This document shows positions 28,074-37,778 of a DNA stretch of 64,000 bases, piece after piece. The stretch is from UBA1268 sp002694955 (GTDB lineage Bacteria > Planctomycetota > Planctomycetia > Pirellulales > UBA1268), in contig JALCBP010000008.1 of NCBI GenBank assembly GCA_028066355.1, positions 1 through 64,000 on the forward strand, given 5' to 3'. The notes beneath the pieces are model-generated. The model had not been told where the DNA came from. It saw only the letters and a program-made list of their open reading frames with translations, and made no database searches. A program made the position numbers and the translations under genes. Position 1 is the first letter of the stretch; every line of letters starts with the position of its first letter.

Positions 28074-29663
28074 GTGTTTGGGCAACAATTCTTAAAAATT
28101 CTCGTGTTAACAGCCGGAATCATCGCTTTAGCCAGTGGTTTTCAACTCATCTTCGCAAGCCCCAATGAGCCGCTTACGAGCAAGCCCGAACTTTCCGTAA
28201 AGGAAAAACAAAAAGCTTTCAACAAAATCTGTGGAGCCATAGCAAGTAGTGACTACTTTTCCGGTGCTGTCCTCGTTGCAGACAACAGTCAGGTGATTTA
28301 CCGGAAAGCATTTGGCCTCGCAAATCGAGAGTGGGCAATACCAAACTCAATTGAAACAAAATTTCGTCTTGCATCGGTAAGCAAACAATTCTGCAGCCTG
28401 ATTACCATGCAACTCATTCAGGATGGAAAACTGAGACTGGATGACTCAATAACAAGCCATCTCCCTGCTTATCGGCAAGATACTGGAGAGAGAATAACCA
28501 TCCATCACTTATTAGCACATCAGTCTGGAATTCCCGATTTCACAGGGTCTTTTAACTACCGAAACACAACTGCTCGTCTCTTGTTTGAAAAAGATGATTT
28601 TATCAAACGGTTCTGTAGTGGCGACCTGACGCACAGGCCAGGAGAACTCTACAACTACTGTAATGCGGGTTATGTAATTCTTGGCCGGATTATTGAAAAA
28701 GTGACAAAAAAATCTTATGAACAAAATATTGTTGACCGGATCACACAACCGCTGGGCATGACAAACACCGGATACGACAATCCTCACAACGTGCTTGCCA
28801 AACGAGCATCGGGGTATACTCATGGACCTTTTCGTTTCCAGAATTCACCCTACATCGAAATGGATCCTGCACCAGGTGCAGCGGGGGCCCTCTACTCAAC
28901 CATTGATGACTTGTTTGTATGGGATTGTGCACTCACCAGTAATAAACTTCTCAAGAAAAATCTTCGAGACCTGATGTTTACACCCAACACATCGGTCTCT
29001 GAATCTCAAGCCGCAGGTGGACGACAACATAGTAGCTATGGTTACGGTTGGCGGATCTACAACGTGGTACATCCAACAACGAAAGAAAAAACCCTTGTCA
29101 TAAATCATGGGGGCGCAATCAGTGGCTTCCGAGCACTTGTGAGTAGAATACCCAGTAAAAGTGCTTTTATAGCTCTTCTATGCAATCAAGGGGATCCGCC
29201 CGGATCCAACGCCGTGTGGCTAGCGTTAAACCGCATGCATACCGAGATTATTCATGTTGTCACAGATCAACCATATAAAATTCCTCAAAGTCCTCCACGC
29301 TCGCAAGACCAGCGACTATATCAACTGGTTTGCAGCAAAGGCGTTGATGCTGCAATCTCGTGGTTTGAGGAGAAGGGCAAAAAGAATCCATGGGGCGGAT
29401 CCTTTGTAAATGTTGCAGATGAGTTATCACGATCTGGGAAACTCGAAGAGGCAATCGGTTTATTCGAGTTCGACATCCTCCAAACACCCAATAAAGTATG
29501 GCTCTACCGTAAACTTGCGGACACATGCATCCAAGCTGGGCAATTGGAAAAAGCGGCTAATATAGTAGATCAAGCATTGGCAATAAAGCCCGACGACGAA
29601 CGTTTGATTAATCTTCGAAATGAAGTTGATGCTAGCCTTTTAACGCAAGCAACCCAGCGGTAA
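28074..29663 (+). CDS. Class C beta-lactamase-fold serine hydrolase with C-terminal TPRs
   Basis: A 529-residue protein with a GTG start at 28074 and a signal-peptide-like N-terminus (FLKILVLTAGIIALASG). The catalytic S101-x-x-K104 is in LASVSKQF, a Y-C-N triad lies in YNYCNAGYVILG, and an H-G-G motif in NHGGAISGF: the three motifs of the AmpC/DD-peptidase/esterase EstB family. After about residue 430, two TPR-like helix pairs follow (AIGLFEFDIL, KAANIVDQALAIKPDD). Members are more often esterases or peptidases than true lactamases, and the TPRs suggest a protein partner. Confidence 0.88.
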   Translation: MFGQQFLKILVLTAGIIALASGFQLIFASPNEPLTSKPELSVKEKQKAFNKICGAIASSDYFSGAVLVADNSQVIYRKAFGLANREWAIPNSIETKFRLASVSKQFCSLITMQLIQDGKLRLDDSITSHLPAYRQDTGERITIHHLLAHQSGIPDFTGSFNYRNTTARLLFEKDDFIKRFCSGDLTHRPGELYNYCNAGYVILGRIIEKVTKKSYEQNIVDRITQPLGMTNTGYDNPHNVLAKRASGYTHGPFRFQNSPYIEMDPAPGAAGALYSTIDDLFVWDCALTSNKLLKKNLRDLMFTPNTSVSESQAAGGRQHSSYGYGWRIYNVVHPTTKEKTLVINHGGAISGFRALVSRIPSKSAFIALLCNQGDPPGSNAVWLALNRMHTEIIHVVTDQPYKIPQSPPRSQDQRLYQLVCSKGVDAAISWFEEKGKKNPWGGSFVNVADELSRSGKLEEAIGLFEFDILQTPNKVWLYRKLADTCIQAGQLEKAANIVDQALAIKPDDERLINLRNEVDASLLTQATQR

Positions 29664-29730
29664 CGGTTGCATGCTGTGAATTGAAGGTTACTTTAGAGTA
29701 ATTCATTAGCGTAGTACTGTGGAGTTTTCT

Positions 29731-30264
29731 ATGTTTCGCATATCTGTGGTTTTCTTATTCACTGTCATTGCTGGTCTTGGGCTAGCAGTTGAACCCACTG
29801 TTCCATTTCCAAAAACAACGATTGATATCGGTATGGTGGTTAGTGACATTGATACTGCAGTGGCATTTTATACCCAGGGCATCGGCTTCAAGCAGTTAGA
29901 AGGCTTTCAGGTAAATGCGGAACTTGCCAAAGCGGCGGGTCTCACTGACAACAAGGCACTTGATGTCCAAGTGCTAGTTTTAGGTGATGACAAGACAGCA
30001 ACGAAGCTTAAACTGATGCAAGTTGCTGAAACATCACCACGATCAGGGGACACTGACTTTATTCATTCTCATACTGGATTTCGCTATTTGACAATCATTG
30101 TTGCTGACACATCAGTATTGCTTCGTCGACTAAAGCAGTTTGGAGTGGAGCCTCTCGCACAATCTCCTGTAACCCTCCCGGAGAATCTTGTTCCCGGAAT
30201 GTCTCTCACATGCGTGAAAGATCCTGATGGCAATATTGTTGAACTCATAGGCCCAACACCCTAA
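29731..30264 (+). CDS. Secreted VOC-superfamily (glyoxalase/bleomycin-resistance fold) protein
   Basis: A 177-residue protein from ATG 29731 (a GTG at 29719 is in frame but shortens nothing useful). A signal peptide of about 20 residues precedes a single VOC domain: DIGMVVSDIDTAVAFYTQGIGF at the start, a DPDGNIVELIGP ending with the metal-site glutamate. Secreted VOC proteins are unusual but occur in planctomycetes. The reaction is unknown. It is convergent with cysC, 15 bp between stops. Confidence 0.85.
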   Translation: MFRISVVFLFTVIAGLGLAVEPTVPFPKTTIDIGMVVSDIDTAVAFYTQGIGFKQLEGFQVNAELAKAAGLTDNKALDVQVLVLGDDKTATKLKLMQVAETSPRSGDTDFIHSHTGFRYLTIIVADTSVLLRRLKQFGVEPLAQSPVTLPENLVPGMSLTCVKDPDGNIVELIGPTP

Positions 30265-30279
30265 GTAATAGTGAAGTAA

Positions 30280-31005
30280 TTACCGTACGGGAATAACTTT
30301 AGCTCGTTCAAGCCAAACGAGAATTTGCTCAGCAAGTACTTGTGGACTCTTGGTAGTAGATTCGACTGTAATCTCTGCCTTTTCTGGTTCTTCATAGGGC
30401 GCATCGATACCGGTGAATCCAGAAATTTCACCAGCACGAGCTTTTTTGTACAGCCCTTTTGGATCACGACTCTCGCAAATGTCCAGCGGTGCTTTGACGT
30501 ATACTTCAATAAAGTCTGCCGCTGGTAACATTTTCCGCACTGCTTCACGATCACTCCGATAAGGGCTAATAAATGCCGTGAGTGTAATAATTCCAGCCTG
30601 CGTAAAGAGTTCTGCAACAGCTCCTACCCGACGAATATTCTCCTGGCGGTCTTCAGGACCGAAGCCTAGACCAAATCGCTTTGCGAACGGCTGCCCATGA
30701 ATTGTTTCAAGGATTTTTGGAGAGGCATTCAGACCATGACGCACATTATCCCCATCAAGAATAAAACTACGATGACCGCGAGCATGCAGCTGCCTATCAA
30801 CTTCGTTAGCAAGAGTACTCTTTCCAGAACCTGACAATCCGGTAAACCAAATGACGCAGCCCCGGTGTCCAGCGCTAGTTTCACGTTGATCACGACTGAT
30901 CGTGGATTCATGCCACCGCACATCAACTTCTTCCGCGCCGTTAGTCCGTTGCTCACTCAAGTCTTCTAATGGTTTTTTCAATTTTACGTCCTCACCTACT
31001 AACAC
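30280..31005 (-). CDS. cysC: Adenylyl-sulfate kinase
   Basis: A 241-residue protein. After about 47 residues with the CysC-typical W-H-x-x-x-x-x-R lead-in, the P-loop GLSGSGKST is at 56-64, followed by DGDNVRHGL and the FISPYRSDR active-site segment. It phosphorylates adenosine-5'-phosphosulfate to PAPS, the sulfate donor for assimilation or sulfation. No ATP sulfurylase (CysD/N, Sat) is adjacent, so in this window it stands alone. It lies 24 bp downstream of the PDZ-protein gene on the same strand. Confidence 0.93.
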   Translation of the reverse strand: MLVGEDVKLKKPLEDLSEQRTNGAEEVDVRWHESTISRDQRETSAGHRGCVIWFTGLSGSGKSTLANEVDRQLHARGHRSFILDGDNVRHGLNASPKILETIHGQPFAKRFGLGFGPEDRQENIRRVGAVAELFTQAGIITLTAFISPYRSDREAVRKMLPAADFIEVYVKAPLDICESRDPKGLYKKARAGEISGFTGIDAPYEEPEKAEITVESTTKSPQVLAEQILVWLERAKVIPVR

Positions 31006-31029
31006 AACATATCTGCTGAATTCCGAAAC

Positions 31030-31986
31030 TTACCAACCTCCTAGCACGACAACCTTCCGAAATTGACCAACTGATCCATCTGGCTTCATCCGTTCAATAA
31101 CCATAGATATTTCTTCACCTGGTTTGTGTTGACCAATAATACGAGTACAGGCTCCAAAATCATTGATTGCGGTTCCGTTGATTTCCGTAATGATATCTTG
31201 TGGCAACAATCCTGCTTTCTCTGCTGACGAACCTGGTTGAATTCCCGAAATAACACATTGGCCCTGCAAAGGCATTCCAGCGATGCCCAACTTACCACCT
31301 TTTCGAAAATCAATCTCTGTCTCTTTGAGCCGTTGCTTCAGTTGCTTGATCGCATCTTCTGGAAGGCCAACACCAAAAAGGTCAAGACGCTCAATACCCC
31401 GCAATCTTCCAAGGGTTACCGCATCTCTTGGAGTTAGCTGAAGGCCAAAAAAACTGACGTGAACAACTTTTTGTAAGCGTGTCACTAATTTCAATGAACG
31501 ACTGTCACCCTTCCAGTCTTCAGCAATTTCTACTCGCAGCCCGGTGGGTCCGGCATCACTAAATATTGCTCCTAGTTCTTCAAGCTTTTTCCGTGCAGAA
31601 ACAGCTTGGGCAGCAGCAAAGAAATCAAGAGCTACTTCTGCCTGCTGAGCAACCGCCAAGTTTCCTTGCTCAGCAATTAATTCGAGAGCTGATTCCGCTT
31701 TGCTTGAGAGCTGAGAATCATCATGCCGAAGCATTTCTCTAAGAGCATCAACTGCTCGTGTGGCAACCTCCGAGTCATTTCCTTGGGCTGCCCCAATTAA
31801 AGGATCGACAACGATTCCACCCATTGCAACAAGCTGTTTTGAGGCATCTTCTCGATCGGCGTATTGACTTGCACCGAGTTGAGCAATGACTCGCGACACA
31901 CGCTCATCTTGCTCAGAGCCGTCAACAGCCTGCAGAACCGGCGCTGTCAATAAAACGAGTATAAATTGAGAAGTTAATCGAGGCAT
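31030..31986 (-). CDS. Secreted PDZ-domain protein with HEAT-like region
   Basis: A 318-residue protein from the ATG at 31986, where a signal peptide begins (MPRLTSQFILVLLTAPVLQA); an in-frame ATG 15 codons earlier gives a charged, non-signal N-terminus. Residues 25-130 are helical and HEAT/ARM-like. The C-terminal 90 residues form a PDZ domain (GIQPGSSAEKAGLLPQDIITEINGTAI). There is no protease domain or Ser-His-Asp triad, so it is likely an envelope scaffold or adaptor rather than a DegP enzyme. Confidence 0.8.
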   Translation of the reverse strand: MPRLTSQFILVLLTAPVLQAVDGSEQDERVSRVIAQLGASQYADREDASKQLVAMGGIVVDPLIGAAQGNDSEVATRAVDALREMLRHDDSQLSSKAESALELIAEQGNLAVAQQAEVALDFFAAAQAVSARKKLEELGAIFSDAGPTGLRVEIAEDWKGDSRSLKLVTRLQKVVHVSFFGLQLTPRDAVTLGRLRGIERLDLFGVGLPEDAIKQLKQRLKETEIDFRKGGKLGIAGMPLQGQCVISGIQPGSSAEKAGLLPQDIITEINGTAINDFGACTRIIGQHKPGEEISMVIERMKPDGSVGQFRKVVVLGGW

Positions 31987-32142
31987 GCAATCGTTCCACC
32001 CGTCAAAAAACACCTTCTTAAACAAAAACACGTACCCAACTTCTCTCCAAATATATCAGTCGTAGACTGACAAACCCTATCCATTTCAGGCAAGGTACAC
32101 TTCAATAAAAGTCATTCGCCGCCAACAAGGCTACCTGCATTC

Positions 32143-34137
32143 ATGAATCTACCAATTATTCAACCAAATACGCCAGCAGACTCACCTCTGCCAATGCACC
32201 CAGAAGACGTTGCTGCGAGAGGGTGGGATAACGTGGACATCGTTTTTGTTACAGGGGACGCTTACGTTGACCATCCTAGCTTCGCTAATGGTCTCCTTGC
32301 CAGACTCTTGGAATCGGAAGGCTTTCGTGTTGCCGTACTTGCTCAACCAAACTGGAAAAATTGCCATGACTGGAGGCAATTTGGTCGACCGAATCTCTTC
32401 TTTGCCGTATCTGCTGGCAACATGGACTCGATGATCAATCATTACACCGCGAACCGAAAGGTCCGAAATGACGATGCCTACTCGCCAAATGGTGAGATTG
32501 GACTTCGCCCCGACAGGGCAACCCTGGCATATTGTCAACGTTCACGAGAAGCCTTCCCTGGTGTTCCAATTGTTGCCGGCGGAGTAGAAGCAAGCTTAAG
32601 GAGGATAGCTCATTACGACTACTGGAGTGACACGGTGCGTCGCTCAATTCTCCTAGATTCAAAAGCCGACCTGCTTGCCTTTGGCATGGGTGAACGCACA
32701 ATCCTTGAGATTGCTAAGGGGTTCGCTGCTGGAAAAACAGTGCGGGACATGAGAACACTTCGAGGGGTTGCCTATCGCCTTGGGGCGAGTGAGTCATTTT
32801 CTATTGATGGCAGTACCCGTGAACTTCCAGCATATGAATTAACTAAGGTTGATAATGATGCATTTTGTGAGATGACGCGAATAAGTCATCTTGAGACAAA
32901 TCCTCATAATGCCAAAAGACTTGTGCAACGACATGGGCAGGAGGCAGTGGTGATTAACCCTCCAGCTTTGCCTCTTGAAGAACACGAGATGGATCGTGTC
33001 TATGCACTCCCATTTACTCGTCGGCCCCATCCACAATATGGTGCACAAAGAATTCCCGCGTTTGAAGTTGTTGAAAACAGTATTCAAATCATGCGTGGTT
33101 GCTTTGGAGGCTGTACTTTTTGCTCTATTACAGCCCATGAAGGCCGGATTATCCAAAGTCGTTCAAAGCAATCAATCCTTACTGAGGTAAAACAACTCAC
33201 AAACCAACCTGACTTCAAAGGTACGGTTTCTGACATTGGTGGCCCAACGGCCAACATGTACAAAATGCGATGTACTCGACCAGATGTCGAAGCGAAGTGC
33301 CGCCGACTATCTTGTGTCCACCCCAAAACATGTAAGCTTCTCGGAACTGACCACGGGCCTCTAAAAGAAGTCATGCGGGAAACCCGATCTATTCCTGGCG
33401 TAAAACGCGTGCTTGTAGCGAGCGGCGTTCGAATGGATTTAGCTCGTCGGGATCCTGAATATCTACGCGAATTAGCCGAACACCATGTAGGTGGACATCT
33501 CAAGGTAGCTCCAGAGCACGTAGACCCAGATGTTCTTGACCTCATGAAAAAGCCCCCGGCAAATGATTACGTAGCGTTTGACAAGGCTTTCCGCGAGGCA
33601 AGTCGTCGAGTAGGAAAACGTCAATATACGGTTCCCTATTTTATTGCGAGTCATCCCGGGAGCGGGCTTACCGAAATGATCGACTTGGCACTTTTTTTAA
33701 AAAGGAATGGGTACAGACCTGATCAGGTTCAGGATTTTATCCCAAGCCCTTTCGACATTGCAGCCTGCATGTATCACACAGGTCGGGACCCGATGACAGG
33801 GAAACCTGTTACCGTCACGAAAGGCCTTCGAAACCGAAGACTGCAGAAAGCGTTACTTCAATTTTTTAAACCAGAGAATTACTTCGAGGTGCGAAAAGCC
33901 CTTGAACACGCTGGCAGACAGGACCTCATTGGTTCTGGCTGTGATAGCTTGATCCCAGATCGACCACCACAAGAGGCTCTCAATAAAAAGCGACGAGAGG
34001 CCAACCAGTCATTTTCCGAACAGAAGTCTGGTGATCACATTCGCGGACTGCGAAAAACAAAGAAAAAACAACGTGCCAGAGTGTCTAGGTCAGCCAAAAC
34101 TATCGGTTATAGGCCAAAGCGGTCGGGAAAAGGCTGA
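32143..34137 (+). CDS. ygiQ: YgiQ-family radical SAM protein (UPF0313)
   Basis: A 664-residue protein. The 4Fe-4S binding C-x-x-x-C-x-x-C is C320, C324, C327 in RGCFGGCTFCS. The N-terminal third carries a cobalamin-binding-like fold (VAVLAQPNW, VAGGVEASLRR). The C-terminal 60 residues are basic and probably disordered. YgiQ proteins are widespread, and their reaction is still not established. Length and domain order match the family. Confidence 0.93.
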   Translation: MNLPIIQPNTPADSPLPMHPEDVAARGWDNVDIVFVTGDAYVDHPSFANGLLARLLESEGFRVAVLAQPNWKNCHDWRQFGRPNLFFAVSAGNMDSMINHYTANRKVRNDDAYSPNGEIGLRPDRATLAYCQRSREAFPGVPIVAGGVEASLRRIAHYDYWSDTVRRSILLDSKADLLAFGMGERTILEIAKGFAAGKTVRDMRTLRGVAYRLGASESFSIDGSTRELPAYELTKVDNDAFCEMTRISHLETNPHNAKRLVQRHGQEAVVINPPALPLEEHEMDRVYALPFTRRPHPQYGAQRIPAFEVVENSIQIMRGCFGGCTFCSITAHEGRIIQSRSKQSILTEVKQLTNQPDFKGTVSDIGGPTANMYKMRCTRPDVEAKCRRLSCVHPKTCKLLGTDHGPLKEVMRETRSIPGVKRVLVASGVRMDLARRDPEYLRELAEHHVGGHLKVAPEHVDPDVLDLMKKPPANDYVAFDKAFREASRRVGKRQYTVPYFIASHPGSGLTEMIDLALFLKRNGYRPDQVQDFIPSPFDIAACMYHTGRDPMTGKPVTVTKGLRNRRLQKALLQFFKPENYFEVRKALEHAGRQDLIGSGCDSLIPDRPPQEALNKKRREANQSFSEQKSGDHIRGLRKTKKKQRARVSRSAKTIGYRPKRSGKG

Positions 34138-34247
34138 TAGCTTGATATTGTCACCACATTCAACAAAAAAACTTGATCTCCACATATCATCTGCAATCAT
34201 AAACAGGGACTATTGGATACCAAATTTAACGGAATGAGGAAACTCAA

Positions 34248-34571
34248 TTGACACGATTCATATTGCTCTTCTTTCTGGCAATCACGACGCTTGCCACCTC
34301 GGCAATCTGTCGTTCTGCAAAAGCAATCAGCCCAAGAAATCCGTACCGAACCTTCAATTTAAGTGGTGTAAATTATGGTTCAATGCGTTGGGAACGCACA
34401 CATCGGCAAGGGCGAAGTAACTGGTCAAGGACCAAGTCTGCTCGACAGCCTCAGACACGCAAAACCAGAACTATGGTCGTTGGTGGTATTCCAACCGGTG
34501 TGTTCACACAACGTAGCGGAACCAGCACTCGAGGAAATCAGACTGCTGCATCATTAAATTCATCTCGCTGA
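34248..34571 (+). CDS. Small secreted basic protein, unknown
   Basis: A 107-residue protein read from a TTG at 34248 with a GAGGA box seven bases upstream. The first 25 residues form a signal peptide (FILLFFLAITTLATSAICRSAKA). The mature part is rich in R, S, T and Q, with no cysteines. I do not recognise a family. Its last 12 bases overlap the end of the convergent acyltransferase-like gene. Confidence 0.5.
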   Translation: MTRFILLFFLAITTLATSAICRSAKAISPRNPYRTFNLSGVNYGSMRWERTHRQGRSNWSRTKSARQPQTRKTRTMVVGGIPTGVFTQRSGTSTRGNQTAASLNSSR

Positions 34572-35720
34572 TTCTGTTGTCTCGTTGACATCACTCGTTG
34601 GATCATCTTGATAAATCCGATATTTCTTGGTTACAAGTGCGCCTCCGCGTTCAAGAGTTCGCTTCGAAAGATGGTTGCTTTCCAGAACCCAAGAGAACTC
34701 TACCTCTTTCATGCCCCAGTTATAAAGTCTTGGCACAAGGGCAGCATGAAGAACCAAGCCAACACCCCACGCTTGATACTCCGGAACAACATTTGTACTA
34801 ATTGCTCTCATTCTTTTGATAGCTGACTTTTTCCAGAGTAATTTCAAAAAACCAAAAGGAAAAAGTCGCCCATTCATAGCCTTAATACGTGGGTTGTAAT
34901 CGAGCAAGCAAAAAACAGTGCCGATCGGCTTTCCGTCTACTTCAGCTACCAAGGAGAGTTCTGGAACGATCAGGTGCTTCAAGTGAGCAGCCATATGATT
35001 CACCTCTCCTTGAGAAAGAGGAACAAATCCCCAGGTTCCCGCAAGACTCGTGTTATAGATATCAAGAAACATACGAACTTCATCGGTAAACCTTGCTCGA
35101 TCAAGAGATCGAACTGAAACACCAAAACGCTCCTTAACACCTTCGACCATTACACCAAGTTTTGAATCAATGCCTTCGAGCATCGACATCTCACCCCAAA
35201 AAGCATAGAGGTCTTCAACCTTATTGAAACCATTTGCTTCAATAAGATCTCCATAATAAGGACGATTATGTGTCATCATAAAAAATGGTGGCGTTGCAAA
35301 ACCCTCAATTAATAATCCGCACTCATAATTCAAAGATGGATTAACCGGGCCGCGTATAGAAGACATGCCCTCATCAGCTAGCCATTCCTTAGCAGCAGCA
35401 AATAATTGTGAAGTTGCTTCTAAATCATCAGTACATTCAAAGAAGCCAAAGAAACCCCGATTTTCTTTGTAACGCTCTATATGACCAACGTTAACAATTG
35501 CTGTGATCCGACCGACGTCTTTACCACCACGTGTTGCTAAAAAAGACCTCGTCTTATTCCGCTCATAGAATGGATGGGGACGAAAACCTAACAACTCCTC
35601 CTGAGCACGCCGCAGTGGAGGAATCCAGCACGGGTCACTGGCATATATTTTCCAAGGTAGGTCTATAAACCTCCGTTGCTGACCACGACGAATAACCGTC
35701 TCGATACTGATGGCCGACAC
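34560..35720 (-). CDS. GNAT-like acyltransferase domain protein
   Basis: About 386 residues from a GTG at 35720 (SAISIETVIRRGQQRRFIDLPW). A GTG at 35834 in the same frame adds 38 residues that look less family-like. The DPCWIPPLRRAQEE lead-in, the RGPVNPSLNYECGLL and MMTHNRPYY blocks and the C-terminal LVLHAALVPRLYNWGMKEVEFSWVL pattern match large uncharacterised proteins with a duplicated N-acetyltransferase fold. The acceptor is unknown. Confidence 0.65.
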   Translation of the reverse strand: MSAISIETVIRRGQQRRFIDLPWKIYASDPCWIPPLRRAQEELLGFRPHPFYERNKTRSFLATRGGKDVGRITAIVNVGHIERYKENRGFFGFFECTDDLEATSQLFAAAKEWLADEGMSSIRGPVNPSLNYECGLLIEGFATPPFFMMTHNRPYYGDLIEANGFNKVEDLYAFWGEMSMLEGIDSKLGVMVEGVKERFGVSVRSLDRARFTDEVRMFLDIYNTSLAGTWGFVPLSQGEVNHMAAHLKHLIVPELSLVAEVDGKPIGTVFCLLDYNPRIKAMNGRLFPFGFLKLLWKKSAIKRMRAISTNVVPEYQAWGVGLVLHAALVPRLYNWGMKEVEFSWVLESNHLSKRTLERGGALVTKKYRIYQDDPTSDVNETTESAR

Positions 35721-35978
35721 GAAAAACCCCCTCTGAATGGTGGATTTGTCTGGTTGTGAAAATTGACCAAAAACGCCTGAACAACCCTCAAATTTTCGAC
35801 TATCCCTAAGGAAAACGTCAATGTCAGCTTCCACTGAACCAATCGAATTTTCCTGTAAGTTGTCTCAGGTTTTTTTCCGATTTAACTCAATAGAAGAGAT
35901 TCCTCACCAAGACACCGAATTTATTTACACGACGCGTTTAACGTTCATCGACGCAGTGAACGCTTGATCTTGATAACC

Positions 35979-37094
35979 ATGTCAGATGCCCTCAACTCAT
36001 ACCGTGACGGTAATAAAAGGTCCTGCCTTGTCACTGGCGCTACTGGCTTAGTTGGCAATAATGTTGTCAGAAAGTTTTTGGAAACTGGCTGGAACGTCAG
36101 GGTCTTGGTTCGCCCTCGCCATCTTGGAAAAACTGCGGCGTTGGAAGGTCTTCCAGTTGAAAAATTTATTGGTCAACTTGAGGATACGAGTAGCCTCCAA
36201 AAAGCTGTTGATGGAATCGATCTCGTCATTCACTCAGCTGCAATGGTTCACTGTGGCTGGAGTTACTACGACGAGATGTACCGAGTCAATGTAGACGGCA
36301 CGAGCCATCTTTCCAAAATCGCGCGAGCTTCAGGAGCTCGTTTTATTCATGTCTCGAGTGTTGATGCGCTTGGTCTGCTTCCAGATGGCACCCCCGCAAA
36401 TGAAGAGACTCCTCCCGGTGGTATGATTGACTGCCCCTACGTATTAACAAAAAGAATGGCCGAGTCTGCTGTCTTGGATCAAGTTGAACTAGGTCTGGAT
36501 GCCGTAATTGTGAATCCGGTTTATATGATTGGTCCATGGGACTGGAAACCATCAAGTGGCCGAATGCTTCTTGAAGTCGGTAGCGGAAAAGGCTTGCTCG
36601 CACCACCCGGTGCCAACGATTTTGTTGATGTTCGTGATGTTGTCATTGGCATTGAGGCTGCGTACAACCGAGGAAAAACAGGTCGTCGCTATATTTTAGG
36701 AGGCCATGCCCTCTCGTATCTTGATGCATGGAAGGTTTTTGCAAAGGTAACTAATCGTCGTCCTCCTATTGGAAATGCCCCGCCATTAGCCGTGCGTGCA
36801 GCTGGACGAATCGGAGACCTAGCTGGAATACTGCTTCGAAGAGAGCCCCCGGTCAACTCAGCATCAGCAGCCATGTCTATGCTAAAACACAATTTTTCAT
36901 CCCAACGAGCATTTGATGAGCTTGGGTACACAATAAGGCCATTAGAGGTTGCAGCTACTGATGCTTGGGCATGGTTTTGTGAAAATGGCTACACAAAAAA
37001 TCTTGGATCGCGTTACACTCAACCAGCATCATGCCAAACATCTTACTCGTCGAAGACGAGGACCATCTCGCCATCGGCATCCGGTACAACCTGA
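35979..37094 (+). CDS. NAD-dependent epimerase/dehydratase (extended SDR)
   Basis: A 371-residue protein from the ATG at 35979. The nucleotide-binding G-x-x-G-x-x-G is GATGLVG at 20-26, and the catalytic Y154-x-x-x-K158 is in PYVLTKRM. It resembles dihydroflavonol-reductase/HpnA-like members of the extended SDR group. The last 21 codons overlap the start of the response-regulator gene in another frame (64 bp), longer than usual for coupled genes. Substrate unknown. Confidence 0.85.
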   Translation: MSDALNSYRDGNKRSCLVTGATGLVGNNVVRKFLETGWNVRVLVRPRHLGKTAALEGLPVEKFIGQLEDTSSLQKAVDGIDLVIHSAAMVHCGWSYYDEMYRVNVDGTSHLSKIARASGARFIHVSSVDALGLLPDGTPANEETPPGGMIDCPYVLTKRMAESAVLDQVELGLDAVIVNPVYMIGPWDWKPSSGRMLLEVGSGKGLLAPPGANDFVDVRDVVIGIEAAYNRGKTGRRYILGGHALSYLDAWKVFAKVTNRRPPIGNAPPLAVRAAGRIGDLAGILLRREPPVNSASAAMSMLKHNFSSQRAFDELGYTIRPLEVAATDAWAWFCENGYTKNLGSRYTQPASCQTSYSSKTRTISPSASGTT

Positions 37095-37768
37095 CGTCCG
37101 AGGGCCTAACGGTAACGACCGCCGCTGATGGACACGAAGCCTTGGCTATTTTGAATGAGCCAAATACCGACATTGATCTTGTTGTACTCGATGTCATGCT
37201 ACCAGGAATGAGCGGATACGCGGTCTGTGAACAACTTCGCTCTCGTGGAAGCCTTATTCCGGTTGTCATGCTCACTGCTCGAACCTTAGTAGAAGACCGC
37301 ATTCGGGGATTTAATTCAGGAGCAGATGTCTATCTGCAAAAACCCTTTGATCTAGATGAACTTATCTCGGTCATCCGTAGTCTCCTCAGTCGACGTAAAA
37401 ACAACACAGAGTCTCCCTCAGACCATGCGACAAGTCGCTGCGAAAACACCTTTTCATTTGGAAAGGCTCATATCAATTTCGATACGTGGGAAGCCTATTC
37501 AGACAATCGCCAGATTCGACTCACAGCACTTGAAATGAAACTCCTTCGCTATCTCATCGAACACGAGGGACTTGTGTTATCGAGAACCGAATTACTTAAG
37601 AACGTCTGGGGAATGGATCGGGCACCTGCGACACGTACTATTGACACATTCATGCTGAACTTAAGAAAGTCATTCGAAGAAAATCCCTCCCGCCCATGTC
37701 ACTTTTTGTCTGTGCGGGGCGCCGGATATAGGTTTGTTAGCAACTCAGCAAACAACCTGGAGAACTAA
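37031..37768 (+). CDS. OmpR/PhoB-family response regulator
   Basis: A 245-residue protein. The receiver domain (1-120) has the acidic pair in LLVEDED, the phosphoacceptor D54 in VVLDVMLPG, the switch threonine in MLTAR and the lysine in QKPFD. The winged-helix effector (about 140-240) ends VRGAGYRFV. No sensor kinase is adjacent; the nearest is at 40483-41427, beyond trpC and purH. It may act in a phosphate-like or envelope response (inference). Confidence 0.92.
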   Translation: MPNILLVEDEDHLAIGIRYNLTSEGLTVTTAADGHEALAILNEPNTDIDLVVLDVMLPGMSGYAVCEQLRSRGSLIPVVMLTARTLVEDRIRGFNSGADVYLQKPFDLDELISVIRSLLSRRKNNTESPSDHATSRCENTFSFGKAHINFDTWEAYSDNRQIRLTALEMKLLRYLIEHEGLVLSRTELLKNVWGMDRAPATRTIDTFMLNLRKSFEENPSRPCHFLSVRGAGYRFVSNSANNLEN

Positions 37769-37778
37769 AAAGGAACCG

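Noticed and set aside
27084..28088. Long antisense frame opposite the sigma factor gene
   Set aside because: It is the shadow of a highly conserved gene; it has no start signal or family motifs of its own.
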